From Nesterenkonia sp. PF2B19 (GTDB lineage: Bacteria > Actinomycetota > Actinomycetes > Actinomycetales > Micrococcaceae): a stretch of DNA of 64,000 nt. The number at the start of each line of letters is the position of its first letter. Position 1 is the stretch's first letter. The notes under the pieces were generated by a model. That model was not told the origin of the DNA. It saw only the letters and a program-made list of their open reading frames with translations, and searched no databases. Location of the stretch: assembly GCF_001758425.2 (NCBI RefSeq), contig NZ_MDSS02000009.1:28125-92124 (forward strand), in the 5' to 3' direction. Both the position numbers and the translations under genes were made by a program. Below are positions 8,518 through 18,717 of this stretch, piece by piece.

Positions 8518-8999
8518 TCAGCTGCGCAGCGTGTCCGCCAGCAGCTCGATCGCGAAGCGGTAGCCGGCCACCCCGGCGCCGGCGATGACCGCCTGGGCCA
8601 GCGGGGAGACGAAAGAGTGCCGGCGGAACTCCTCGCGGGAGTGCACGTTCGACAGGTGCACCTCCACCACCGGCAGGGCCACGGCCCGCAGCGCGTCGGC
8701 GATCGCCACGGAGGTATGGGTGTAGGCCGCCGGGTTGATCACGATGCCCGCCGCCGTGCCCCGTGCGGCCTGGATCGCATCCACGAGCTCCCCCTCGTGG
8801 TTGGACTGGACCACGTCGACGGCGAAGCCTGTCGTGCGGCGGTGCTGCGGCACAGCTCATGGACGTCCTCCAGGGTCTCGGAGCCGTAGATCCCCGGCTC
8901 CCGAGTGCCCAGCAGGTTCAGGTTCGGCCCGTTGACGATCAGCAGCCGGCCGGTGCCGGAGGCGCCGTGCTCGGACGGGGTGCTGGTCTCTGCACTCAT
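8518..8999 (-). CDS. aroQ: Type II 3-dehydroquinate dehydratase, split by a frameshift
   Basis: AroQ dehydrates 3-dehydroquinate in the shikimate pathway. Two frames together give one complete protein of about 160 residues. The first part has [20 protein letters not shown] and LEDVHELC; the second has [27 protein letters not shown] and [15 protein letters not shown], including the catalytic Tyr (REPGIYG) and His (NPAAYTHT). The join is near 8828-8830: reading CAGGCTTC as CAGGGCTTC restores the frame. The start follows AGAGGAG. Since no part is missing and the enzyme is normally essential for aromatic amino acids, a sequencing indel is likelier than a pseudogene. Confidence 0.88.
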
Positions 9000-9112
9000 C
9001 GGTGCTCCTCTGCGGTGGTGCGCGGGTGGTCTGGCTCCGCCGACGTCGTCGTCGGTCCGCCGGTCATCAGCCTAGCCGCACCGGCGGCTCGGACGGCGAG
9101 TCCTCGGGCGAC

Positions 9113-9136
9113 TCATGCTGTGCCGATCCAGCATGA
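9113..9136. promoter_or_regulatory. 8-8-8 inverted repeat upstream of the pectin-degrading gene
   Basis: TCATGCTG (9113-9120) and CAGCATGA (9129-9136) are perfect inverted arms around 8 bases, 90 bases before the ATG at 9226. A -10-like TAACTT lies at 9164-9169. The arrangement suits an operator for a dimeric regulator, but the regulator is unknown. Confidence 0.45.
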
Positions 9137-9225
9137 CCTCTCCCGCAGGTCAGCGCGCCGCGGTAACTTGTCGACCCATCCCAGCCTGTGACGCCAGTCA
9201 CTGCTCTCGATGAGGAGACTCCACG

Positions 9226-11151
9226 ATGACCTCGACCGCCCTCTCCCGACGCGCCCTGCCCGACGGCGCCCTCTCCCGACGCACAGTGCTCAGCACGCTC
9301 GGTCTCACCGCCGGAGGGACCGCCGCCCTGGCGGCCGGGATGCTTCCGGCTCCCCAGGCCGCGGCGGCCCCGACCTCGAGCGCTCCAGGGCACCGCGGCC
9401 CGGTGGCGTTCGTGGTGGGCGACTCCACGGCCTCCGTCTATGAGCAGGAGATCCGACCGCGCGCCGGCTGGGGGCAGGCGCTCCCGCTGCTCATGGGTCG
9501 CGGCGTGACCACCTTCGACTACGCCTGGTCCGGAGCCTCCTCGAAGAGCTTCTTCGAAGCCGGCAAGCTCGACGTGGTCCTGGACCTCATGCAGCCCGGA
9601 GACCTGCTGCTGATCTCCTTCGGCCACAACGACTCCAAGATCGAGGACCCGGACCGTGGCACCGATCCGGACACCACGTTCAAGGAGTATCTGACCCGCT
9701 ATGTGGAGGGGGCCCGGCAGCAGGGCGGAGCTCCAGTGCTGGTGACGCCCGTGGAGCGACGTCGCTTCCACGCGGACGGGACCGCCGGCGACTCCCATGG
9801 AGACTATCCGCGGGCCATGAAGGAACTGGCCGAGGAGCTCGAGGTCCCCCTGGTGGACCTGACGGCGAGCTCGCGAGCGCTGTGGGAGGGGCTCGGACCT
9901 GAAGGGACGAAGGGGCACTTCATGCACCTCGAGCCCGGTGTGCATCCCCAGCATCCTGAAGGGGCCGAGGACAATACGCACTTCCAGGCCGTCGGGGCGC
10001 TCGCCGTCGCGCGGCTCGTCGCCCAGGGTCTGGTGGACCAGCAGGTCGTGTCCGGCAGCTGGTTCACCCGGCTGGAGCGGGAGATCGATGCGGAAGCGGA
10101 GATCCACTGGCCCGCTGAACGGACCATCGACGACGCCCTGATCCTTACGGTGGGCCCTGGAAAGGCTCACTCCACCGTCCAGGACGCCGTCGACGCCGCC
10201 CCTCGCGGGGCGGGCAGGCGCACCATCATCGCCATCGACCCCGGGGAGCACCGAGCGGTGGTCCATGTGCCCTCTGACGTGCCGCGGCTCACCTTCCTCG
10301 GGATGGGGGAGCGCCCGGAGGACACTGTGCTGGTCTACGACAACGCCAACGGCACACCCCATCCCGACGGCGGCACCTACGGCACCACCGGCAGCTCCAC
10401 GGTCCGGGTCCACGCGCCCTTCTTCGAGGCCGAGAACCTGACGTTCGCCAATGACTTCGACCCCGCCGCGCATCCGGAGATCTCCGGAACCCAGGCGGTC
10501 GCCCTGCTGATCTCCGGCGACTTCTCCGTGCTGAGGAACGTGCGCTGCCTCGGCCGGCAGGACACGCTGTACGTGAACTCTCCGGGCACCGGGGTCCCCG
10601 CCCGGCACTACGTCACGGAAAGCCACGTCACCGGGGACGTGGACTTCATCTTCGGCCGCGGCACCGCGGTGTTCGACGCCTGCCGCATCGAGTCCCTGGA
10701 CCGGGGCGAAGCCAACAACGGCTATGTGACCGCCAGCAGCCTGGACGGCTCCCTGCGCCACGGCATCCTTTTCGACGACTGCGCGTTCACCTCGACGGCG
10801 CCTCGGCGCACCGTCCATCTGGGGCGGCCCTGGCATCCCGGCGGCGATCCGGAGGCGAACCCGCAGGTGCTGGTCCGTCGCTGCCACCTGGGAGCCCACA
10901 TCATGTCCAGCCCGTGGACCGACATGAGCGGGTTCTCGTGGCGCGACGCCCGCTTCGTCGAGTTCGAGAATCGGGGTCCCGGCTCACAAGTCACCGAGGA
11001 TCGACCTCAGCTGCCGGTCGAGTCTGCCCCTGAGCACACTGTGGCCGCGTATCTCGCCGCCGACGACGGCTGGGCTCCTCAGCTGGCCGGCACGCCGGCC
11101 GACGCCTCGGCGCTGCTCGACGCCCGGGAGAGGGTGGCCCGCGGCGGGTGA
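9226..11151 (+). CDS. Secreted SGNH acetylesterase fused to pectin methylesterase
   Basis: A 641-residue exported enzyme. Residues 1-50 form a Tat signal (LSRRTVLSTLG, hydrophobic core, AAAA cleavage region). Residues 58-270 are an SGNH esterase of the rhamnogalacturonan acetylesterase type: GDST with Ser at about 67, GHND, and a C-terminal Asp-x-x-His in EDNTHF. Residues 295-600 are a right-handed beta-helix pectinesterase: QAVALLI, GRQDTLY, GDVDFIFGRG with the catalytic Asp, and LGRPWHP with the conserved Arg. Together they would strip acetyl and methyl groups from pectin before lyase attack. The start follows GAGGAG by 8 bases. Confidence 0.93.
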   Translation: MTSTALSRRALPDGALSRRTVLSTLGLTAGGTAALAAGMLPAPQAAAAPTSSAPGHRGPVAFVVGDSTASVYEQEIRPRAGWGQALPLLMGRGVTTFDYAWSGASSKSFFEAGKLDVVLDLMQPGDLLLISFGHNDSKIEDPDRGTDPDTTFKEYLTRYVEGARQQGGAPVLVTPVERRRFHADGTAGDSHGDYPRAMKELAEELEVPLVDLTASSRALWEGLGPEGTKGHFMHLEPGVHPQHPEGAEDNTHFQAVGALAVARLVAQGLVDQQVVSGSWFTRLEREIDAEAEIHWPAERTIDDALILTVGPGKAHSTVQDAVDAAPRGAGRRTIIAIDPGEHRAVVHVPSDVPRLTFLGMGERPEDTVLVYDNANGTPHPDGGTYGTTGSSTVRVHAPFFEAENLTFANDFDPAAHPEISGTQAVALLISGDFSVLRNVRCLGRQDTLYVNSPGTGVPARHYVTESHVTGDVDFIFGRGTAVFDACRIESLDRGEANNGYVTASSLDGSLRHGILFDDCAFTSTAPRRTVHLGRPWHPGGDPEANPQVLVRRCHLGAHIMSSPWTDMSGFSWRDARFVEFENRGPGSQVTEDRPQLPVESAPEHTVAAYLAADDGWAPQLAGTPADASALLDARERVARGG

Positions 11152-11221
11152 TCGGGCAGGCTGAGCGGGACGGTCAGGCAGGCCCGTTGGGCAGGCCTGG
11201 TGAGCAGGCCGGGTGAGCAGA

Positions 11222-11267
11222 CAGACGGCGCCCACCTGCTCCCTGCGGAGCAGACGGGCGCCGTCTG
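11222..11267. terminator. Terminator between the pectinesterase and acs genes
   Basis: CAGACGGCGCCC (11222-11233) pairs with GGGCGCCGTCTG (11256-11267), and an inner CTGCTCC/GGAGCAG stem extends it. It lies between convergent genes and should serve both. Confidence 0.8.
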
Positions 11268-11290
11268 GCGGATCGGCAGGGTCGTCCGGG

Positions 11291-13303
11291 TCAGGCGTCC
11301 GCCCCGTGCTTGGCGCGCATGTCCTCAGCGATCTGCTGCATCACCGAGGGGTCTGCCAGGGTGGAGGCGTCACCGGCCTCGCGGCCCTCGGCGACGTCCT
11401 TGAGCAGTCGGCGCATGATCTTCCCGGAGCGGGTCTTCGGCAGCTCCGGGACCACCAGCACGTTGCGCGGCTTGGCGATCGGGCCGATCTCCTGGCCCAC
11501 ATGGGCGCGGAGCTCCTGCTCCTTCTGCGCGGGATCGCCGCCCTCGGCGTCTCCGCGCAGGATCACGAAGGCGACCACCGCCTCACCCGTGGTGGCGTCC
11601 TTCGCCCCGACGACGGCGGCCTCGGCCACAGCCTCGTGGGAGACCAGGGCGGACTCGATCTCCGTGGTGGAGAGCCGGTGTCCGGAGACGTTCATGACGT
11701 CGTCGACGCGGCCCATCAGCCAGATGTCGCCGTCGTCGTCGGTGCGGGCGCCGTCGCCGGCGAAGTACACGTCCCCGAATCGCGCCCAGTAGGTCTCCTG
11801 ATACCGCTCTGGGTTCTTCCAGATGCCGCGCAGCATGGAGGGCCACGGCTCCTTGATGACCAGCAGACCCGCCTCGCCCGTGCCCAGCGGGGTGCCCATC
11901 TCGTCCACCACGCCGATCTCCACGCCGGGGACCGCGGTCTGGGCGGATCCGGGCTTGGTGGCGGTGACCCCCGGGAGCGGGGCGATCATGTGGGCCCCGG
12001 TCTCGGTCTGCCACCAGGTGTCCACGATGGGCGCGGGGTGCTCCTTGGGCGGGTTGCCCGGCCCGTTGTTCGCGCCGATGACCTCCCGGTACCACATCCA
12101 GGCCTCCGGGTTGATGGCCTCGCCGACGGTGCCGAGCACGCGCAGGCTGGAGAGGTCGTACTGGTCGGGGATCTCGCGGCCCCACTTCATGCAGGTCCGG
12201 ATCAGCGTGGGGGCCGTGTAGAACTGCGTGACCCGGTACTTCTGGACGATCTCCCACAGCCGGCCCTTGTGCGGGGAGTCCGGGGTGCCTTCGTAGACCA
12301 CCTGGGTGGCGCCGTTCACGAGCGGGCCGTAGACGATGTAGGAGTGCCCGGTGACCCAGCCGACGTCGGCGGTGCACCAGTAGACGTCCTGCTCCGGCTT
12401 CAGGTCGAAGCTGTCCCGGTGGGTGACCGCGCACTGGGTCAGGTAGCCGCCGGTGGTGTGCAGGATGCCCTTGGGCTTCCCGGTGGTCCCCGAGGTGTAG
12501 AGGATGAACAGCGGGTGCTCGGAGTCGTGCGGCACGTAGCTGTGCTCCGTGGACTGCTGCGGCACCAGGTCATGCCACCAGGTGTCGATGTCGTGGACCG
12601 GGACGTCCTCCCCGTTGCGCCGGACCACCACCACGTGCTCCACGCTGTGGCCCGGGGCGGAGAGCGCCTCGTCCACGGCGGGCTTCAGCGGGGAGGGCTT
12701 GCCGCGGCGGTAGGAGCCGTCCGCGGTGACCACCAGCTTGGCCTCGGCGTCGTCGATGCGCGAGCGCAGCGCATCCGAGGAGAAGCCGCCGAAGACCACC
12801 GAGTGGATGGCGCCGATGCGGGCGCAGGCCAGCATGGTCACGATGGTCTCGGGGATCATCGGCATGTAGATCGCCACACGGTCGCCCTTGGCCAGGCCGA
12901 GCGACTCGAAGGCGTTGGCGGCGCGGGCGACGTCGTCCTTCAGCTCCGCGTAGGTGATGCTGCGGGAGTCGCCGGGCTCGCCCTCGAAGTGGATGGCCAC
13001 CCGGTCCCCGCGGCCGGCCTCCACGTGGCGGTCCACGGCGTTGTAGGCGGCGTTGACCTCACCGCCGACGAACCACTTCGCGAAGGGAGCCTCGGACCAG
13101 TCGAGGGTCTCGGTGAAGTCGGTGTCCCAGCTCAGCACGGAGCGGGCCTGGTCCGCCCAGTAGCCGAGGCGGTCCGCGGCGGCCTTGTCATAGCGGTCCG
13201 CCGTCGCGACGGCGTGCGCGGCGAACTCCTCGCTGGGCGGGAACGCCCGAGTCTCCTTGAGCATGCTGTCCAGCTGGTTGTCTGCCGGGGGAGTGGGGGT
13301 CAT
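11291..13303 (-). CDS. acs: Acetyl-CoA synthetase
   Basis: A 670-residue AMP-forming acetyl-CoA synthetase that activates acetate. The start [10 protein letters not shown] follows AGGAGG by 7 bases; the frame stays open further upstream but without a site. Diagnostic segments are the acetate-site region [13 protein letters not shown], the nucleotide loop [21 protein letters not shown], and the C-terminal [12 protein letters not shown], whose Lys is the target of reversible acetylation in this family. A Crp-type site lies about 100 bases upstream. AcuC, the deacetylase known to reactivate AcsA in Bacillus, is also encoded in the window at 60335. Confidence 0.96.
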   Translation of the reverse strand: MTPTPPADNQLDSMLKETRAFPPSEEFAAHAVATADRYDKAAADRLGYWADQARSVLSWDTDFTETLDWSEAPFAKWFVGGEVNAAYNAVDRHVEAGRGDRVAIHFEGEPGDSRSITYAELKDDVARAANAFESLGLAKGDRVAIYMPMIPETIVTMLACARIGAIHSVVFGGFSSDALRSRIDDAEAKLVVTADGSYRRGKPSPLKPAVDEALSAPGHSVEHVVVVRRNGEDVPVHDIDTWWHDLVPQQSTEHSYVPHDSEHPLFILYTSGTTGKPKGILHTTGGYLTQCAVTHRDSFDLKPEQDVYWCTADVGWVTGHSYIVYGPLVNGATQVVYEGTPDSPHKGRLWEIVQKYRVTQFYTAPTLIRTCMKWGREIPDQYDLSSLRVLGTVGEAINPEAWMWYREVIGANNGPGNPPKEHPAPIVDTWWQTETGAHMIAPLPGVTATKPGSAQTAVPGVEIGVVDEMGTPLGTGEAGLLVIKEPWPSMLRGIWKNPERYQETYWARFGDVYFAGDGARTDDDGDIWLMGRVDDVMNVSGHRLSTTEIESALVSHEAVAEAAVVGAKDATTGEAVVAFVILRGDAEGGDPAQKEQELRAHVGQEIGPIAKPRNVLVVPELPKTRSGKIMRRLLKDVAEGREAGDASTLADPSVMQQIAEDMRAKHGADA

Positions 13304-13405
13304 GCGCTGTCCTCCTTGGGTGCTCCAGGTGCGCCGCAGTGCACCCGTCCCCCGCCCGGTGACCCCCGGGTCGGTCGGTGCGCGCGACGCCGTCCGACAC
13401 CTTGC

Positions 13406-13421
13406 TGTGTCGCCGATCACA
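13406..13421. promoter_or_regulatory. Putative Crp/GlxR site upstream of acs
   Basis: TGTGTCGCCGATCACA is a 16-base near-palindrome matching the Crp/GlxR pattern TGTGA-N6-TCACA with one half-site change. It lies 103 bases upstream of the acs start, and a Crp-type regulator is encoded at 6389. Acs is a known target of this regulator family in other actinobacteria; binding here is inferred. Confidence 0.6.
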
Positions 13422-13512
13422 ATACCGCGCGGGGCGTGCCCGAAGCGAGGTGCGCACCACATCGTGACGCACGCCATAGCTCGCTGACCTGGGATTTTCC
13501 GTGAGCGGTCAT

Positions 13513-13543
13513 GACGAACGGTAGGTATTCTGCGACGAACGGT
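13513..13543 (+). promoter_or_regulatory. Promoter region of nth with paired direct repeat
   Basis: GACGAACGGT occurs twice, at 13513-13522 and 13534-13543, exactly 21 bases (two helical turns) apart. A -10-like TATTCT at 13526-13531 lies between them, 54 bases before the nth ATG. The spacing suggests a regulator binding one face of the helix over the promoter, but no known site is recognised. Confidence 0.4.
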
Positions 13544-13584
13544 TCTCCCGGTGGGGGTCCGGCGGCGGCGACGTCGCCCGTAGA

Positions 13585-14379
13585 ATGACCACGATGATGC
13601 GCGAGGAGACCCCGCTGGCGACCACTCGCCGGGTGCGGAAGATCAACAGGGTGCTGGCTGAGACCTACCCCTATGCCGTGGCCGAGCTCGACTTCGAGAA
13701 CCCCTTCGAGCTGCTGGTGGCCACCGTGCTCTCCGCCCAGACCACAGACGTGCGCGTCAACCAGGTGACGCCCTCGCTGTTCGCCCGCTTCCCCGACGCC
13801 CATGCCATGGCGGTGGCCGACGAGCGCGAGCTCTCCGAACTGATCCGGCCCACCGGGTTCTACAAGTCCAAGGCCCGAGCCCTGCTCGGCCTCTCCCAAG
13901 CACTGGTCGACGAGCACGACGGCGAGGTGCCCGGCCGCCTTGAGGATCTGGTGAAGCTGCCGGGGGTGGGGCGCAAGACCGCCTTCGTGGTGCTGGGCAA
14001 CGCCTTCGGCGAGCCCGGGCTGACGGTGGACACCCACTTCGGGCGGCTCGCCCGTCGGCTCGGCATGACCGAGCAGGAGGACCCGGTGAAGGTGGAGCGC
14101 GACGTCGCCGCCCTCTTCGAGCCCAAGGACTGGACGATGCTGTCCCACCGGCTGATCTTCCACGGACGCCGGGTCTGCCACGCCCGCCGACCGGCCTGCG
14201 GCGCCTGCCCGATCTCCCGCTGGTGCCCCTCCTACGGCGTCGGCGAGGTGGAGCCCCAGGCGGCGCGCGAGCTGCTCAAGTACGAGCTCGCCCCGGGCCG
14301 GGAGGAGCTGCTGGAGAAGATGCGGGCCGGGTGGACCCGCCGCCAGCTGCGCGAGGAAGGCTACTCGCTCAGTGCCTGA
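13585..14379 (+). CDS. nth: Endonuclease III
   Basis: A 264-residue bifunctional DNA glycosylase/AP lyase for oxidised pyrimidines. The helix-hairpin-helix LPGVGRKTA carries the catalytic Lys, followed by VDTHFGRLA with the catalytic Asp. The iron-sulfur cluster ligands follow as C-x6-C-x2-C-x5-C ([20 protein letters not shown]). A C-terminal extension of about 35 residues after the cluster is longer than in E. coli. The exact start is uncertain: ATGs at 13585, 13594 and 13597 are all in frame and none has a good ribosome binding site. The end overlaps the NUDIX gene by 8 bases. Confidence 0.95.
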   Translation: MTTMMREETPLATTRRVRKINRVLAETYPYAVAELDFENPFELLVATVLSAQTTDVRVNQVTPSLFARFPDAHAMAVADERELSELIRPTGFYKSKARALLGLSQALVDEHDGEVPGRLEDLVKLPGVGRKTAFVVLGNAFGEPGLTVDTHFGRLARRLGMTEQEDPVKVERDVAALFEPKDWTMLSHRLIFHGRRVCHARRPACGACPISRWCPSYGVGEVEPQAARELLKYELAPGREELLEKMRAGWTRRQLREEGYSLSA

Positions 14380-15193
14380 GCCGCAGAGCGGAGGCGTCCG
14401 CCGAGATGGACGCCGAGATGGACGCCGAGATCAGCAGGGGGTGGCCGCCCGGTACCGGGTGGCCGAGGACCTGACGCGTCTGGTCGCCGAAGCGGCGGAC
14501 TACAGCGCGAACCATCCGGAGGCCGCCGAGCTGGGCGGATGGTGGTGGACCCCGGAGCCGGCTCTCGAGCCGCCCGCAGAGCCCGCCATGCGTGTCGGCG
14601 AGGGCCGGGAGGCTGCGGTGCTCGCCCTGTTCTGCCTCGGCCCGCATCTCGACGACGGCGGCTCGGACGGCCTGGTGGACCTCGAGGTCCCCTACATCCT
14701 GGTCACGGAGCGCTCCCGCGGACTCGCGAAGCACCCGGGGCAGGTGGCATTTCCCGGTGGGGCGCTCGAGGCCTTCGACCACGGTCCCGGTGCCGCCGCA
14801 CTGCGTGAGGCGCACGAGGAGATCGGGTTGGACCCGGGCCGGGTCGAGGTGATCGGACTGCTGCCGCCGGCGCCCGTACCGATCAGCGGATTCATGGTCA
14901 CCCCGGTGGTCGGGGTGACCGAGGATCCCGGCCAGCTGACTCCGCAGGCCGGGGAGGTGGACGCTGTGATCCGGGTGCCCGTGCGTCGACTCGTGGATCC
15001 GGCGAACCGGACCACCTCGGTGATCCGTCGCCACGGCACCACGCATCGGGCGCCGGCGTTCGTGGTGGACGGGACGCTGATCTGGGGTTTCACAGGGATT
15101 CTGCTGGATCGCATCCTCAGCAGGCTCGGCTGGGAGGAGCCCTGGGACCAGGAGGCCAGTGTGGACCCGCGGGAGTATCAGCCGCTGTTCTGA
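14372..15193 (+). CDS. CoA-pyrophosphatase-type NUDIX hydrolase
   Basis: A 273-residue NUDIX hydrolase starting with GTG, overlapping the nth stop, with GAGGAAGG upstream. The segment [20 protein letters not shown] matches the signature placed before the NUDIX box in CoA diphosphohydrolases (NudL type). The box reads [28 protein letters not shown], with Asp instead of the usual first Glu and the catalytic REAHEE intact. It would split CoA into phosphopantetheine and 3',5'-ADP. Near the start a 12-base tandem repeat (GAGATGGACGCC) encodes the [12 protein letters not shown] leader. The nth-NUDIX pairing also occurs in mycobacteria. Confidence 0.88.
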   Translation: MPEPQSGGVRRDGRRDGRRDQQGVAARYRVAEDLTRLVAEAADYSANHPEAAELGGWWWTPEPALEPPAEPAMRVGEGREAAVLALFCLGPHLDDGGSDGLVDLEVPYILVTERSRGLAKHPGQVAFPGGALEAFDHGPGAAALREAHEEIGLDPGRVEVIGLLPPAPVPISGFMVTPVVGVTEDPGQLTPQAGEVDAVIRVPVRRLVDPANRTTSVIRRHGTTHRAPAFVVDGTLIWGFTGILLDRILSRLGWEEPWDQEASVDPREYQPLF

Positions 15194-15326
15194 TCGGCCT
15201 ATGCGGATCCGCGGGCGCTGATCCGCCGCGGGGAGCGTTCCTCCACAGGCTCCGTGACACGCCGACCTCTCCACAGGGCCGCCCCGGGCCCTGGGCGTCT
15301 GCCGTGCCGCCCGAGATGCTGGGGCC

Positions 15327-16485
15327 ATGCCGCTGCTCAGGTCAGATCGTCGCCGACCCTCCGTTCCGCCGGTCGGCGCCGAGACGGAGGATCCCTCGCT
15401 GCTGCTGGTCACCGCCGAGCCGACCCTCCGCGACGACGTGGCCCTGCTGGCCGCGGTCGTCGGTGCTCGCCTGGAGACCTTCTCCACCTGGCAGGAGGCG
15501 CCCAACCGCCAGTGGGCGGCAGTGCTGTGCGGACCGGACGCCCCGCCGCCGGAGAGCAGACGCGACGAGGTTCTGCTCGTCACCGACGCGGGCAGCTGTG
15601 CCGACCCTTGGGCCCTGGCCGCTGAGCATCCCCCTCTGCGGCCTGTGCCCCTGCCGGCCGGTGAGCAGTGGCTCGTCGACCATCTGGCCGCCCAGGTCAT
15701 GGACCGACTGCCCGGGCGCGTGGTGACCGTGATGGGTGCCCTGGGCGGCGTCGGAGCCTCCACGGTCGCCTATCTGACGGCCGCCGAGGCGGCTGCCCGC
15801 GGGATGGGAGTGCTGCTGCTGGACGCCGACGCCGGGGCCGGCAGCGGGCTGCGTGCCCTGCGGGAGCAGGCCCGACGCGCCGGAGTGCTCACCGGGGCGT
15901 CGAGCGCCCTGGACTGGGAGGAGCTCGATGCGCTCGACGGTCCCCTCTCGGCGGCCCAGCTCACCGCTGCGCTCGCCGAGGTGGACGGGATCTCGCTGCT
16001 CACCGGGGAGGCCTCCGAGGATGACGCCGGTCCCCGAGCCTTGGCGGCGGTGGTCACCGCCGCTCGGCGTGCCGTGGACCTGGTGGTGGTCGACGCCGCC
16101 GCGACGCCCGGGCGTGCTGGGGGCCCTCGGGGGAGCGCCGGAGGCGGGACTCCTGGTGACCGAACCCTCCGCACGCGGCGCGGCGGCCGTCGCGGAGATG
16201 CCGCTGCGCGGCCATGACGTGGACTGGTCCCTGGTGATCAACGGCGCCGCCCGCGGAGGGATCACGGCCGCGGAGCTGCCCCGTCGTCTGGGGATCCCGG
16301 TGGCCGCCGAGCTCGCCGAGCAGCGGTGGCTGCGGCGGGCAGAAGAGTTCGGGGAGGCCTACGAGGTGCTGCGCAGCCGACGGGGCGCGTCCTTCGCGCA
16401 GGCGCTGTTGGAGGCTGTCGGTGTGGGGACCCAGGGGCCTGACGCCGTCGTCCGGAGGATGGGCGGAGGTGGCCGGGATGCCTGA
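15327..16485 (+). CDS. CpaE/Ssd-like ParA-type ATPase of the Tad cluster, frameshifted
   Basis: A CpaE-like protein with an N-terminal receiver-like domain (LLLVTAEPTLRDDVALLAAV) and a ParA-type P-loop domain starting VTVMGALGGVGASTVAYLTA, a deviant Walker A, then LLLDADAGAG. In the related locus of mycobacteria this gene is called ssd. The first frame loses the pattern after DLVVVDAAATPG near 16107-16113; the remainder (VLGALGGAPEAGLLVTEP to the stop at 16485) is in another frame. Reading CCCGGGCG as CCCGGCG joins them, so here the window has one base too many. It overlaps tadA by 8 bases and leads the pilus assembly operon. Confidence 0.85.
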
Positions 16486-17784
16486 AAGGAGCCATCGACC
16501 GCCGCTGGCCATCGGATCGCGGTCAGGAGGCTCCAGGGCCGGGGGCGCGCGACGCCAGGGGCCGCCGCGGGACGGTGGACTGGAGGAACTGCAGGGCCGG
16601 CTCCGCGAGGAGCTCACGGCGGGCACCGAGCCGCTGACCGCGGCCCGGATCGCTGAGGTGGTGCGGGACTCCGGGGTCGCCCTGGGTGCTGAGACCACGC
16701 GTCGCCTGGTGGGATCCCTGCGGGACGAACTGGTCGGCATGGGGCCGCTGCAGCGTTTCGTGGACAGTCCCGGAGTCACCGACGTGCTGGTGGACGGCCG
16801 GCGGCGCGTCTGGGTCGACGGAGTCGAGGGGCTCGCCGACACCGGCGTGCGCCTCGACTCGGAGGAGCAGGCACGGGGCTTGGCGCGGCGACTCATCTCC
16901 CTCTCCGGCGGGCGGTTGGACGAGGGCCACCCCTGCGCCGACGGTCGCCTGGGACCCTGCCGCATCCATGCCGTGATCCCGCCGGTGGCGGTCGAGGGGA
17001 CGCTGATCTCCGTGCGGATCTCCCGCGCGGCGCAGGCCGGTCTCGATGACCTCGCCCGGCAGTGGCACGGACCGCGGATCTGGCTGGAGCTCATCCGGGG
17101 CATCGTCGGCGCCCGGCTGAACGTGCTGATCTCCGGGGCCACCGGCTCCGGAAAGACGAGCCTGCTGGCCGCCATGCTCGGTGAGGCTCCCCCACAGGAG
17201 AGGATCCTCATCGTCGAGGACACCGCCGAGATGGTCCCGGACCACCCGCACGTCGTCCATCTGCAGGGTCGGGCCGGCAACGTGGAGGGCGCCGGACGCA
17301 TCGAGATGGGCGACCTGGTCCGCCAGACGCTGCGGATGCGGCCCGATCGGCTCATCGTCGGTGAATGTCGCGGCGCGGAGCTGCGCGACTTTCTGGCTGC
17401 CATGAACACCGGGCACCACGGGGCGGCCGGCACGGTGCACGCCAACTCCCCCGACGCCGTCCCGGCTCGGCTGGCCGCCATGGGCGCGCTGGCGGGCATG
17501 CCTCCGGAGGCGGTGCAGCTGCAGGTGGCGGCCGCCCTGGATGTGGTCGTCCATGTCGAGCGGCGCGGAGGCCGGCGGATGCCCGTGGCGGCCTCGTGGT
17601 GCGGCAGCGGCAGGGTCGCCTGCACATGGAGCCCGCCCTCAGCATGGAAGGCCCTCTGCCGGGAGCCGGTGAGGTGAGGCAGGGGCCGGCCTGGGAGGAG
17701 CTCGCTGCGCGCAGCGGAGCCGCGGGAAGCCTCCACGGGACACGGCAGCCCCGGTCGGACGACGCGTCGCAGGGGTCGAGATGA
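16478..17784 (+). CDS. TadA/CpaF pilus assembly ATPase, frameshifted near the end
   Basis: A secretion ATPase of the type II/IV superfamily that powers Flp/Tad pilus assembly. Visible are the N-terminal VGMGPLQRFVDSPGVTDVLV, Walker A ISGATGSGKTSLLAAM, the Asp box IVEDTAEMVPDHPHVVHL, Walker B MRPDRLIVGECRG and the His box MNTGHHGAAGTVHANS. The start MPERS follows GGAGGTGG. After RRMPVA the frame breaks near 17588-17593; reading GCGGCC as GCGGGCC restores GLVVRQRQGRLHMEPAL and carries it to the stop at 17784. It overlaps tadB by 4 bases. Confidence 0.9.
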
Positions 17785-18717
17785 TCGATGCCGTCCTGCT
17801 GATCTCTGCGGGGACGCTCGCGGCCGGAACCGTCCTGCTGCTCCTGCCGGGGGCCGCCGCGCCGGAGATCGTCGGAGAGGCCGCCGGGCCGATGCCGGGC
17901 CAGATCAGACGGGTGCGCGGACTCCTCGACGGCGTCCGGAGGCGGCTCACCGGACGGGCGCGGGGTGCAGACGTGATCCGAGAGTCCGCGACGCTGCTCA
18001 GGCAGCTCGCCGCCCTGCTGCAGTCGGGACGAGGGCCTGGCCGGGTCTGGGACGATCTGGCCCGGAGATGGGCGATGGCCGATCGGGGAAGTTCCTCGGG
18101 ACCGGCGGCCGGGGTGGCGACCCGCGGCGCGCACCCCCTGGCTCAGGTGTGCGGCCCGGGCCGCGGCCGCCGACCGCATGGGCAGGGGTGCCGCAGACGG
18201 ACTCGAACGATTCGCCGGCGAACTGCAGGCCCGGCTCGCGCACGAGAGGGCCGCCGGGACGGGGTCTGCGCGAGGTTCCCATCCAGCGGGGTCCCGCCGG
18301 TGGGGACGGACAGGCGGGCGGCGAGGTCCGGTCCGATCATGGGTCACCGGCTCGCGGCGTGAAGACCAGAGGCTGCTCGACGTCGTCGGCCGTCTTGCCG
18401 GGCTGCTGAGGCTCTCCGAGGAGACCGGAGCTCCACTGTCCCGCCTGGTGGAGGAGCTGGCCGCCACTCTCGACGACGACGGTGAGGCCGCCGCGGCGAT
18501 AGCCTCCGCCGCGGCCGGGCCGCGTCTGACCCAGCGGGTCCTCGCGGGGCTGCCGCTGGGCGGCGTCCTGGTCGGCCAGCTCATCGGTGCGGATGCGGTC
18601 GCGGTGCTGCTGGGCAGCGCCCTGGGGATCGCCTGCCTCGTGGCGGGGGCTGTTCTGATGGTGCTCGGGATGCTGTGGAGCCGACGGATGATCCAGGCGG
18701 TGGAGAGCCATGCATGA
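17781..18717 (+). CDS. TadB-like inner-membrane platform protein, frameshifted
   Basis: A GspF/TadB-type membrane protein. The first frame gives MIDAVLLISAGTLAAGTVLL and ESATLLRQLAALLQSGRGP; the second, from about 18126, gives RCAARAAADRMGRGA, then LSEETGAPLSRLVEELA and two C-terminal helices around LAGLPLGGVLVGQLIGADAV. The frame change falls between about 18080 and 18130 and may involve more than one lost base; the segment 18240-18350 is also low in family features. It overlaps tadA (ATGA) and tadC (8 bases). TadB and TadC together form the platform in the membrane on which the pilus is built. Confidence 0.75.

Noticed and set aside
8518..8999. aroQ as a pseudogene
   Set aside because: All catalytic segments are present and one G restores the frame; the same error type recurs in other housekeeping genes.
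9067..10899. 610-codon minus-strand frame opposite the pectin esterase gene
   Set aside because: The plus-strand frame has a Tat signal, two complete catalytic domains and a ribosome binding site; the antisense frame has none of these.
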